A stretch of 17,155 nucleotides of DNA, from contig LBRX01000028.1 in the NCBI GenBank assembly GCA_000991645.1, positions 1 through 17,155 of the forward strand, read 5' to 3'. Below are positions 5,600-11,961 of the stretch, piece by piece (position 1 is the first letter of the stretch; each line of letters opens with the position of its first letter). Under the pieces are notes generated by a model that saw only the letters and a list, made by a program, of their open reading frames with translations, did no database searches and had not been told where the DNA came from. The DNA comes from Candidatus Moranbacteria bacterium GW2011_GWE2_36_40 (lineage in GTDB: Bacteria > Patescibacteriota > Minisyncoccia > Moranbacterales > GWC2-37-73). The translations under genes were made by a program, and so were the position numbers.

Positions 5600-6202
5600 A
5601 TGGTTAAAACAGATCAGCAATTGGTGCGGGAATTTCTTGGTGGCGATGAAGCTGCGCTTACAGCGCTTGTTGAGAAATATCTGAAGCCAATTTATAATTT
5701 TACATATCAATTGACGCGCGATGAAAGCGCCTCTCAGGACATCACACAAGATGTCTTTGTTAAGATGTGGAGAAATATGCAGCGTTTTGACGAAAACAAA
5801 AAATTCAGCACCTGGATTTTTGCTATCGCTAAAAATACAGCTTATGATTATTTAAAAAAGAAAAGAACATTGCCGTTTGCTGCTTTTGAATCCTTGGATG
5901 GAATTAATATTTTGGAAAATATTGAAGACGAGGAAATTTTACATTCAGAAAATCTTTTGCAAAAAATTGATAATGCTACGGATGCAAAGAAATTTTTAGA
6001 GACTCTTTCGCCTCAACTGCAAACTATCTTTTTGCTGCATCATCAGCAAGGTTTTTCCTTGGTTGAAATCGCCGAAATTCTGGGAACGCCAACAAACACC
6101 ATTAAAAGCAAATACCGCAGAGCGCTGATGTTTTTGCGTGGCAATTATTCTTCAAAAAATACAAATAACAAAGTTGCATCTGAAACATTCCCAGTCTCGT
6201 AG
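5600..6202 (+). CDS. ECF-type RNA polymerase sigma factor
   Basis: Extracytoplasmic-function sigma-70 factor of 200 residues. Region 2 (about 24-90) includes DITQDVFVKMW (47-57, core-polymerase contact) and FSTWIFAIAKNTAYDYLKKKR (69-89, -10 recognition). Region 4 (132-181) has the helix-turn-helix GFSLVEIAEILGTPTNTIKSKYRRA (151-175), which reads the -35. Regions 1 and 3 are absent, as expected for the class. The C-terminal 20 residues are a polar tail. It is followed after 7 bases by a small membrane protein gene, the usual place of an anti-sigma factor, and then by an efflux locus. No Shine-Dalgarno sequence; the -10 box sits 6 bases before the ATG. The ECF subgroup cannot be assigned by eye. 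Confidence 0.93.
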   Translation: MVKTDQQLVREFLGGDEAALTALVEKYLKPIYNFTYQLTRDESASQDITQDVFVKMWRNMQRFDENKKFSTWIFAIAKNTAYDYLKKKRTLPFAAFESLDGINILENIEDEEILHSENLLQKIDNATDAKKFLETLSPQLQTIFLLHHQQGFSLVEIAEILGTPTNTIKSKYRRALMFLRGNYSSKNTNNKVASETFPVS

Positions 6203-6209
6203 TACAGAT

Positions 6210-6626
6210 ATGGGAAATAATTTAAAAGACATTTTGAATAGTTCAAATGAGAACCTGCCGAAAGGTTTAAGGCAGGTGGTTTTTGAGCGTCTTGAAAGGG
6301 AAAAATTGAAAAAAATAGCAAGAAAAAAGTTTTTTTTGCGTATGGAAGTTTCTTTTTTTGGTGTTTTGAGTGTTATCGCAATCGTGTTTTTGGGAAAAGA
6401 AATTTTGTTATCTGATTTTTTCAGCTTTATTTTGTTGGGATTTTCAGATATGAAAACAGTGATGATGCTTTGGCAGAATTATGCCTTATCATTGATGGAA
6501 ACTATCCCCGTAACTTCTATTGTGGCGACACTGCTTCCAATTTTTATTTTCATGATACTGCTCAGACAATATGGAAAACTGGAAAATAGTAAAATAGGGG
6601 TTTCGTGTTTGTCATCCCGCACTTGA
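6210..6626 (+). CDS. Small membrane protein, possible anti-sigma factor
   Basis: Not a recognised family. The ATG at 6210 is chosen because it lies 7 bases after the sigma stop; an upstream in-frame ATG (6138) would overlap the sigma gene by 65 bases. The 138 residues begin with a charged, probably helical cytoplasmic part (1-44, with LPKGLRQVVFERLEREKLKKIARKK near 16-40), then hydrophobic segments at about 46-63, 70-90 and 101-118. A soluble N-terminus followed by membrane helices, directly downstream of an ECF gene, is the layout of anti-sigma factors, but no zinc-binding HxxxCxxC motif is present. The last nine codons (GVSCLSSRT and stop) are read from a dispersed repeat that starts at 6611, so the natural C-terminus has been replaced or extended. 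Confidence 0.6.
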   Translation: MGNNLKDILNSSNENLPKGLRQVVFERLEREKLKKIARKKFFLRMEVSFFGVLSVIAIVFLGKEILLSDFFSFILLGFSDMKTVMMLWQNYALSLMETIPVTSIVATLLPIFIFMILLRQYGKLENSKIGVSCLSSRT

Positions 6627-6711
6627 TGCGGGATCCAGGTTCGTGTTTCAGTCAGACTCAGTTCTGGATTCCCGCCTGCCTGTCCGGTAGGCAGGTTTTC
6701 ACTGGAATGAC
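6611..6711. repeat. Dispersed GTCATCCC...GGAATGAC repeat with nested hairpins
   Basis: The element is bounded by GTCATCCCG and GGAATGAC. It holds three nested foldbacks: CCCGCA/TGCGGG around CTTGA (6616-6632), GGATCCAG against CTGGATTCC, and CCTGCCT/AGGCAGG around GTCCGGT. It is far richer in G and C than its surroundings. Elements with these terminal words recur as intergenic repeats in many unrelated bacterial genomes, and the CCTGCCTGTCCGG word is familiar from Parcubacteria contigs (recollection, not a search). It overlaps the 3' end of the gene before it. Confidence 0.75.
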
Positions 6712-6732
6712 AAGGAAAAAGTAATTAATTTT

Positions 6733-6738
6733 TATACA
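6733..6738 (+). promoter_or_regulatory. Possible -10 box for the OB-like protein gene
   Basis: TATACA lies 7 bases before the ATG at 6746, a leaderless spacing like those of rubrerythrin and the sigma factor. The only -35 candidate is ATGACA (6707-6712), the end of the 6611 repeat, at a poor 20-base spacing. Confidence 0.3.
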
Positions 6739-6745
6739 TAACAAT

Positions 6746-7240
6746 ATGACATATATTAAAAGAATTACAGAGTCAAAATATTTCTTGGCAGCCCTGGGCT
6801 TGATTGGGTGCTTGATTGCAGCTTCTGTTATTTTTGCAGCAGGAGTTGGAGTGGGCCTTCACAAAGCAAGGTATTCTTATCAATGGGGAGAAAATTACGA
6901 AAGAAATTTTGCTGGAGGGCCTGACAGAATGATGAGACCAGGTGGTCCTGAAAGATTATATGGACCAGAAAATTTCTTTCCTGGGGGTGGGAAAGAAATG
7001 CGCAATGCCAATGGGGTTGCTGGCGAGATAGTATCAATTAATGAAAATATGATAGTTATCAAGGACAGAAATAACAAAGAAAATACTGTTTCTGTTGAAG
7101 AAAGAACAATTATAAAAAATGGTCGTAATGATATTAAAATAGGTGATCTCAAAAACAATGACAGAGTTGTTGTCATAGGAAGACCTGTTGAAAATGGGGT
7201 TGTGGTCGCAGATTTAATTCGTGTTTTTAATGAAAAATAA
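6746..7240 (+). CDS. Membrane-anchored protein with a DUF5666-like OB-fold domain
   Basis: 164 residues. One N-terminal helix (13-37) anchors the protein or acts as an uncleaved signal. A low-complexity extracellular spacer rich in Gly, Pro, Arg and Met follows (55-84; GGPDRMMRPGGPERL). The C-terminal beta-rich domain (89-162) has VAGEIVSINENMIVIKD, VSVEERTIIK, IGDLKNNDRVVVIGRPVENGVVVADLIRV, the strand pattern of DUF5666-type small OB or barrel domains. Such proteins are common beside HlyD adaptors in Patescibacteria, but their role is not known; an accessory of the downstream exporter or an extracellular sensor are guesses. It lies between the sigma/membrane-protein pair and the MacA gene, in the same direction. 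Confidence 0.7.
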   Translation: MTYIKRITESKYFLAALGLIGCLIAASVIFAAGVGVGLHKARYSYQWGENYERNFAGGPDRMMRPGGPERLYGPENFFPGGGKEMRNANGVAGEIVSINENMIVIKDRNNKENTVSVEERTIIKNGRNDIKIGDLKNNDRVVVIGRPVENGVVVADLIRVFNEK

Positions 7241-7250
7241 AATAACCCCA

Positions 7251-7310
7251 GTGAAGTAGTATTTTGAGTACAAAATAACTTCACCAGCCTCGACTAGACG
7301 TCAAGTCTAG
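7251..7310 (+). repeat. Two hairpins in the spacer before the MacA-like gene
   Basis: GTGAAGT-AG-TATTTTG (7251-7266) pairs with CAAAATA-ACTTCAC (7271-7284) except for a 2-nt bulge, with AGTA as loop. CTAGAC (7294-7299) pairs with GTCTAG (7305-7310) and is followed by a GC-rich GCGGGCGGGG. Neither hairpin has a T-run, so they look like repeats or processing sites rather than a terminator. Confidence 0.5.
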
Positions 7311-7330
7311 GCGGGCGGGGCAAGTAAAAA

Positions 7331-8515
7331 ATGAAAAACTATTGGAAAAAACATAAAACAGCTTTAGTTGTTATCGTAGTGCTCTTAATTGCCGGAGGGT
7401 ATTATTGGTATAGCAGTTCAAAATCAAAAACTGCCACTGTTCAATATAAGACGGTAAAAGCAGAAAAAAGTAACCTCACAATGTCAGTTTCTGCAAGTGG
7501 AAATGTTGTCGTTGATCAGCTTGCCACCGTGGATCCAACCATAACAGGAACAGTTTCAGCCTTGATTGTTACTATTGGAGACAGCGTGAAAAAGGGTGAT
7601 GTCTTGTTTACGATTGTTAATGATAATCTTTCAGTTAGCAATGATAAAGCGGTTGCATCTTTGCAGCAATCAAAAAACTCACTAGACTCTGCAAAACTTC
7701 AAGTTAAGCAAACCAAGTCCGATGAAAGTTCTGCCAGCAAAGATTCAACAACATATAAGCAAAGGCAAATATTAAAAGAAAAAATTGATATAGCCAAATT
7801 GGGAGTTGTGGCTGCTGAAAAAAATTATAACGCAGCGCTTACAGATTATAATAATACGTTGGCAAATGGATCAAAAAGAACGGTGGTAGCTCCAATTGCC
7901 GGAACAGTTAGTGCTATCAATATAAAAAATGGAGATGATCTAAGCAGACTTTCTTCTAATAGCAGTACCAATAGTGCTCCAATTATTATTGGAGACATGA
8001 ATACACTTAAGGCGCAGGTTGCTGTTAATGAGGTTGATATCCCAAATGTTTCAATTGGACAAAAAGTCACAATGACATTTGGTGCTATGGAGGGTGTTAC
8101 AGCTACTGGGAAAGTTGAAAAAATGGATGCACTAGGAACAATAACACAAGGAGTTGTAAATTATAATGTGACAATAGGATTTGATACAATTGATGATCGT
8201 ATAAGATCCGGGATGAGTGTTTCTGCTAAAATTATAACTGGCATAAGACAAGATGTGATTGCCGTGCAAAACAGTGCGCTCAAGGTTCGCGGGAATAAAA
8301 CGTACATCGAGGTTTTGGATGCTGGGTCGAAAACTCCAGAGCAAAGAAATATTGAAATTGGAAGTGCTAACAATACAGAAACTGAAATTGTAAGTGGCAT
8401 TAATGCTGGCGATAATGTTGTTATTCAAACAATTGATCCAAATGCAAAAGCAACAACTACCGGCACAGGTAGCAGTGGAACTAGAATACCGGGATTTGGC
8501 GGGGGAGGAAGATGA
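7331..8515 (+). CDS. MacA-like periplasmic adaptor (membrane fusion protein) of an ABC exporter
   Basis: HlyD/MacA-family adaptor of 394 residues that links an ABC permease to the cell exterior. One N-terminal helix (10-27) anchors it. The two halves of the lipoyl domain are at about 64-98 (TVDPTITGTVSALIVTIGD) and 183-205 (RTVVAPIAGTVSAINIKNGD), separated by a helical hairpin (100-178, rich in Ala, Lys, Ser). A beta-barrel domain (225-300, including LKAQVAVNEVDIPNVSIGQ) and a membrane-proximal domain (305-370) follow. The C-terminus is a Gly/Thr/Ser tail (374-394), common in Gram-positive and CPR members. The hairpin is shorter than in Gram-negative MacA, which fits a cell without an outer membrane. 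It is the first gene of an adaptor-ATPase-permease set. Confidence 0.88.
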   Translation: MKNYWKKHKTALVVIVVLLIAGGYYWYSSSKSKTATVQYKTVKAEKSNLTMSVSASGNVVVDQLATVDPTITGTVSALIVTIGDSVKKGDVLFTIVNDNLSVSNDKAVASLQQSKNSLDSAKLQVKQTKSDESSASKDSTTYKQRQILKEKIDIAKLGVVAAEKNYNAALTDYNNTLANGSKRTVVAPIAGTVSAINIKNGDDLSRLSSNSSTNSAPIIIGDMNTLKAQVAVNEVDIPNVSIGQKVTMTFGAMEGVTATGKVEKMDALGTITQGVVNYNVTIGFDTIDDRIRSGMSVSAKIITGIRQDVIAVQNSALKVRGNKTYIEVLDAGSKTPEQRNIEIGSANNTETEIVSGINAGDNVVIQTIDPNAKATTTGTGSSGTRIPGFGGGGR

Positions 8516-8525
8516 TAAATTCTTT

Positions 8526-8601
8526 AACTAACAACTAACAACACACAACAGACAACAAAAATTCAAAAAAGTTGTTAGTAGTAAGTTGTCAGTTGTAAGT
8601 T
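8526..8601 (+). repeat. Low-complexity inverted repeat between MacA and ATPase genes
   Basis: The left arm (8526-8556), made of AACTAACAAC-like words, and the right arm (8571-8601), made of GTTGTTAGTAGTAAG-like words, are complementary at 24 of 31 positions. The 14-nt loop is A-rich. The right arm ends 5 bases before the ATG at 8607. In the transcript it would be a long imperfect hairpin right at the translation start. Confidence 0.78.
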
Positions 8602-8606
8602 TATCT

Positions 8607-9284
8607 ATGATTGAATGCAAAAATTTAAATAAAATTTATCAGACCGGAGATGTTCAAACTATTGCACTAAATGATGTTTCTTTTAGTGTTGAAAAAGGAG
8701 AATTTGTTGCTATCATAGGACCTTCTGGTTCAGGAAAGTCAACATTGATGCACATTCTCGGTGCCTTGGATGCGCCAACGAGTGGCAGTTATTTTTTGGA
8801 TGGCAAAGAAGTTTCAAAATTGGAAGATGATGAATTGTCTGAGCTTCGTAGAGAAAAAATAGGATTTGTTTTTCAAGCTTTTAATTTGTTGCCGAGAACC
8901 ACAGTACTTCGAAATGTCATGTTGCCATTGCTTTATTCTGATACAACAGATGAAGAGCGGGTGGAGAGAGCAAAAACCTGTCTTGCTTATGCTGGCATGG
9001 AGGAAAGTAAATTTTATAATCTTTCCAATCAACTTTCAGGAGGACAAATGCAGAGAGTTGCCATTGCTCGTTCTCTTATTAATAATCCAGCAATTATTTT
9101 GGCAGATGAACCTACTGGAAATCTGGATACGAAAACCAGTAATGTTGTCATGAAAGCCTTTCAGGAGCTCAATCAAAAAGGGCATACTATTATTTTAATC
9201 ACACATGAGCAGGAAATTGCTGCGTTTGCTGGGCGAGTTATTTCTATCCGAGATGGAGTTATTGAAAGTGATATAAAAAAATAA
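8607..9284 (+). CDS. MacB/LolD-type ABC transporter ATPase subunit
   Basis: Cytosolic ATPase of 225 residues that powers the partner FtsX/MacB-type permease encoded next. Walker A GPSGSGKST (38-46), Q-loop Gln90, signature LSGGQ (143-147), Walker B IILADEPTGNLD (163-174), H-loop His200. The ADEPTGNLD form is typical of the LolD/MacB/FtsE subfamily. The start is placed at the ATG at 8607 because MIECKNLNKIY is the standard family N-terminus; a TTG at 8586 in frame would add seven residues encoded inside the hairpin repeat. No Shine-Dalgarno sequence. The context (adaptor upstream, permease downstream) indicates a tripartite export pump for a drug, peptide or lipid of unknown identity. Confidence 0.94.
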   Translation: MIECKNLNKIYQTGDVQTIALNDVSFSVEKGEFVAIIGPSGSGKSTLMHILGALDAPTSGSYFLDGKEVSKLEDDELSELRREKIGFVFQAFNLLPRTTVLRNVMLPLLYSDTTDEERVERAKTCLAYAGMEESKFYNLSNQLSGGQMQRVAIARSLINNPAIILADEPTGNLDTKTSNVVMKAFQELNQKGHTIILITHEQEIAAFAGRVISIRDGVIESDIKK

Positions 9285-9296
9285 ATTTTAAATAAC

Positions 9297-9387
9297 CAAT
9301 AATCAAGAAACAAGATACAAACAAAATTCAATAATCAAATCCCAAGTAGTAATCATTTGATTTTTGTTTCTTGTATCTTGGTGATTG
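9297..9387 (+). repeat. Low-complexity inverted repeat between ATPase and permease genes
   Basis: The left arm (9297-9340) is built of CAAGA, ACAAGATACAA and AATCAAAT words. The right arm (9355-9387) is the complement of a shorter version: ATTTGATTTTTG, TTTCTTGTATCTTGG, TGATTG. The arms pair with indels around a 14-nt loop. The right arm ends 6 bases before the ATG at 9394. It has the same position and style as the repeat before the ATPase gene but a different sequence. Confidence 0.7.
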
Positions 9388-9393
9388 CAATCT

Positions 9394-10611
9394 ATGATTG
9401 CCGATATTTTAAAGGAAACATTTTGGTCACTTTCGGCTAATAAGGTTCGTTCAGGCCTTACTATTTTGGGTATTGTGATTGGCATTGCTTCAGTTATTAC
9501 GATGGTTTCAATTGGGCAAGGGGCGCAAAAAACAATTGAAAGCAGCATTCAAGCAATTGGCTCCAATCTTATTATCATAACTCCTGGTGCACAAAAAAGT
9601 GGTTCAGTTAGTGGTGGACAGGGAAGTTCACAGACACTTACTGTCGGTGATGCAGACATGATTGTTGCAGAAGTTCCTAATGTTAAAGGTATTGCACCTG
9701 AGGTATCAAAACGGTATCAACTTAATGCTAAAGGTAACAATACCAATACTCAAGTTGTTGGAACGGTGCCTGATTATCTTGGCGTCAGAAACATAGCAAT
9801 TGACTCGGGGACGTTTGTTACGAGTCAACACGTCAAAAGTTCAGCAAAAGTTGTTGTGCTGGGTCCAACAGTTAGAGATGATATTTTTGGAGTGGGCGCA
9901 GATCCCATTGGACAAACGATTCGCATTAAAAATGTTGACTTTGAAGTTATTGGAGTTGCTCTTGCCAAAGGAGGCACTGGTTTTTCTAATCCAGACAATT
10001 CAGTTTATGTTCCGCTGACAAGCGCGCAACATTTCTTGTCTGGAGATACTTTTGTGACATCAATAAGTGTGGCAGCCAATGATCAAAATTCAATGACGGC
10101 AGTGCAGCAACAAATTTCAGAGTTTCTTTTAAAGAGTCACAATATTACTGACCCAGCTCAAGCCGATTTTACCTTGATGAATCAGACTGATATTATTGCA
10201 ACTGCTTCGAGTATCACAGGAACATTTACAATGCTTCTTTCTTCTATTGCCGGAATTTCCTTGTTGGTAGGCGGTATTGGAATTATGAATATGATGCTTA
10301 CGACAGTGACCGAAAGAACGCGAGAAATTGGCCTTCGAAAAGCAGTTGGAATTAAAAAGATTTATATTAATATGCAATTTTTGGCAGAGGCAGTGGCGCT
10401 GACATTTTTGGGAGGTTTTGTCGGTGTTGCATTGGGATGGGGAGCTTCTCTTTTGGTTTCAAAATTTGTTCCACAACTTACAACTGTGGTTTCTTTGTCC
10501 TCTGTGTTGTTGGCCTTTGGTGTTTCAGCTGCAGTTGGAATCATTTTCGGATTTTACCCCGCCCGCCGCGCTGCAAACCTGAGCCCAATGGAGGCATTGA
10601 GGTATGAATAA
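9394..10611 (+). CDS. MacB-like ABC transporter permease (FtsX family)
   Basis: Integral membrane permease of 405 residues with the type VII (mechanotransmission) ABC layout: TM1 (about 21-41), a large extracytoplasmic MacB-PCD domain (about 45-270), then three helices (about 280-303, 327-356, 367-390). Diagnostic stretches are NKVRSGLTILGIVIGIASVI near TM1, MNMMLTTVTERTREIGLRKAVG (298-319) after TM2 (coupling helix) and YPARRAANLSPMEALRYE at the C-terminus. The ATG at 9394 is preferred to an in-frame TTG at 9385. GGTGAT (9380-9385), 8 bases before the ATG, is the nearest thing to a Shine-Dalgarno sequence in the locus, but it belongs to the repeat arm. It works with the ATPase and MacA-like adaptor; substrate unknown. 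Confidence 0.93.
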   Translation: MIADILKETFWSLSANKVRSGLTILGIVIGIASVITMVSIGQGAQKTIESSIQAIGSNLIIITPGAQKSGSVSGGQGSSQTLTVGDADMIVAEVPNVKGIAPEVSKRYQLNAKGNNTNTQVVGTVPDYLGVRNIAIDSGTFVTSQHVKSSAKVVVLGPTVRDDIFGVGADPIGQTIRIKNVDFEVIGVALAKGGTGFSNPDNSVYVPLTSAQHFLSGDTFVTSISVAANDQNSMTAVQQQISEFLLKSHNITDPAQADFTLMNQTDIIATASSITGTFTMLLSSIAGISLLVGGIGIMNMMLTTVTERTREIGLRKAVGIKKIYINMQFLAEAVALTFLGGFVGVALGWGASLLVSKFVPQLTTVVSLSSVLLAFGVSAAVGIIFGFYPARRAANLSPMEALRYE

Positions 10612-10647
10612 TAGAAGTGCAATTAAAAAGTTTACAAATAAATTTTC

Positions 10648-10679
10648 AAAAAACGATTTCATAAAATCGTTTTTTGTTT
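10648..10679 (+). terminator. Intrinsic terminator of the MacAB-type locus
   Basis: AAAAAACGATTT (10648-10659) and AAATCGTTTTTT (10664-10675) form a perfect 12-bp stem around CATA, followed by GTTT. The A-run on the left side could allow function on the minus strand as well. Confidence 0.92.
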
Positions 10680-10703
10680 GACTGCACCAGAGATTTATAC
10701 GAT
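10678..10703 (+). promoter_or_regulatory. Possible promoter of rarA
   Basis: TTGACT (10678-10683) overlaps the end of the terminator. The -10 is ambiguous: TACGAT (10698-10703) is the best word but only 14 bases away, and GATGAT (10701-10706) has 17-base spacing. Either would leave a leader of fewer than 10 nt. Confidence 0.35.
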
Positions 10704-10714
10704 GATTTAAATAT

Positions 10715-11923
10715 ATGGAAAAGCAAAAGAATATAAACAATGCGCCATTGGCGGATCGGATGAGACCTCAGACATTGGAGGAGTTTTTTGGTCAGCAAGA
10801 ATTGGTGGGCGAAAAATCATTTTTAAAAAAGGCTATTGTTGATGATCAAGTTCCATCGATGATTTTATGGGGACCACCAGGATCAGGAAAAACTACCCTG
10901 GCGGAAATCATTGCCAATGAAACAAAATCTGATTTTATTAAAATTAGTGCAGTTACTAGTGGAATTAAAGAACTTAGAAAAACTATTTCCAAAGCAGAAG
11001 AAAATCAATGGCAACAGAAAAAGACCATTTTATTTGTGGATGAAATTCATCGTTGGAACAAAGCCCAGCAGGATGCTCTTTTGCCTCACGTGGAAAGAGG
11101 TTTGATGACGTTGATTGGAGCAACCACAGAAAATCCTAGCTTTGAAGTGAACTCAGCGCTTGTTTCTCGCACGCGAGTTTTTGTGCTCAATAAATTGGAA
11201 GTTGAAGATTTGGAAAAAATAATTCAAAAGGCGCTTACGGATAAAGAAAACGGATTGGGAGAAAAGGAAATTGAAATTGCACCTGAGATGATCAATGAAA
11301 TTGCATTGCTGGCCAATGGAGATGCTCGTATGGCACTTAACACGTTGGAGGCAGCGGCTAATCAAAGCAGCATTATTACGCGAGAATTATTGCGTCAGAT
11401 TATTCAAAAGTCTCATTTATATTATGATAAGGGTGGCGAAGAACACTATAATATTATTTCAGCGCTGCATAAATCAATGCGTGGTGGCGACGCTGATGCT
11501 AGTGTTTATTGGTTAGCCAGAATGTTAGAGGGCGGCGAACAGCCGACATATATTGCACGTAGGCTTCTTCGTTTTGCATCGGAAGATGTTGGCCTGGCTG
11601 ATAATTATGCTCTTATGTTAGCAAATAATGTTTTTGACGCTTGTCATAAGTTGGGTTATCCAGAATGCTCTGTGCATCTTTCGCAGTTGGTAATTTATTT
11701 GGCTAAAGCTCCAAAAAGTGTGAGCGCATATTTTGCATATAACAAAGCCAAAAAAGACGTGCAAGATTTTGGAAATCTTCCAGTCCCAATGCACATTCGA
11801 AATGCTCCCACAAAATTGATGGAAAAATTGGGTTATGGCAAAGGATATAAATATACGCCAGTAGAAGATAGTGAGGGACAGGAATATCTGCCAAACGAAT
11901 TGAAAAAAAGAAAATATTTATAA
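10715..11923 (+). CDS. rarA: Replication-associated recombination protein A (RarA/MgsA), AAA+ ATPase
   Basis: Clamp-loader-related AAA+ ATPase that acts at stalled forks and single-stranded DNA ends; homologue of yeast Mgs1 and human WRNIP1. In 402 residues: the family opener PLADRMRPQTLEEFFGQQ (11-28), Walker A GPPGSGKT (53-60), Walker B ILFVDE (105-110), HRWNKAQQDALLPHVE (112-127), sensor-1 region GATTENPSFE (135-144), Arg finger SRTRV (151-155), then the C-terminal tetramerisation domain with ALHKSMRGGDADASVYWLARML, ARRLLRFASEDVGLADN, APKSVSAYFAY and NAPTKLMEKLGYGKGYKY. It ends shortly after, without the roughly 40-residue tail of the E. coli protein, which is normal for short forms. Nothing is missing internally. 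Single gene, closed by a shared terminator. Confidence 0.96.
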   Translation: MEKQKNINNAPLADRMRPQTLEEFFGQQELVGEKSFLKKAIVDDQVPSMILWGPPGSGKTTLAEIIANETKSDFIKISAVTSGIKELRKTISKAEENQWQQKKTILFVDEIHRWNKAQQDALLPHVERGLMTLIGATTENPSFEVNSALVSRTRVFVLNKLEVEDLEKIIQKALTDKENGLGEKEIEIAPEMINEIALLANGDARMALNTLEAAANQSSIITRELLRQIIQKSHLYYDKGGEEHYNIISALHKSMRGGDADASVYWLARMLEGGEQPTYIARRLLRFASEDVGLADNYALMLANNVFDACHKLGYPECSVHLSQLVIYLAKAPKSVSAYFAYNKAKKDVQDFGNLPVPMHIRNAPTKLMEKLGYGKGYKYTPVEDSEGQEYLPNELKKRKYL

Positions 11924-11950
11924 AAGACTAGATGCATCTAGTCTTTTTAT
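11922..11950. terminator. Bidirectional terminator between rarA and the RND gene
   Basis: AAAAGACTAGAT and ATCTAGTCTTTT overlap in a perfect palindrome (11922-11947, GC at the centre) with an A-run on one side and a T-run on the other, so it can stop transcription from both convergent units. It begins within the rarA stop codon. Confidence 0.92.
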
Positions 11951-11961
11951 TTGTGATAAAT

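Noticed and set aside
6895..7284. 129-codon minus-strand frame opposite the OB-like protein gene
   Set aside because: The + strand frame has a clear anchor helix and domain pattern and fits the operon; the antisense frame has neither and would begin inside a hairpin.
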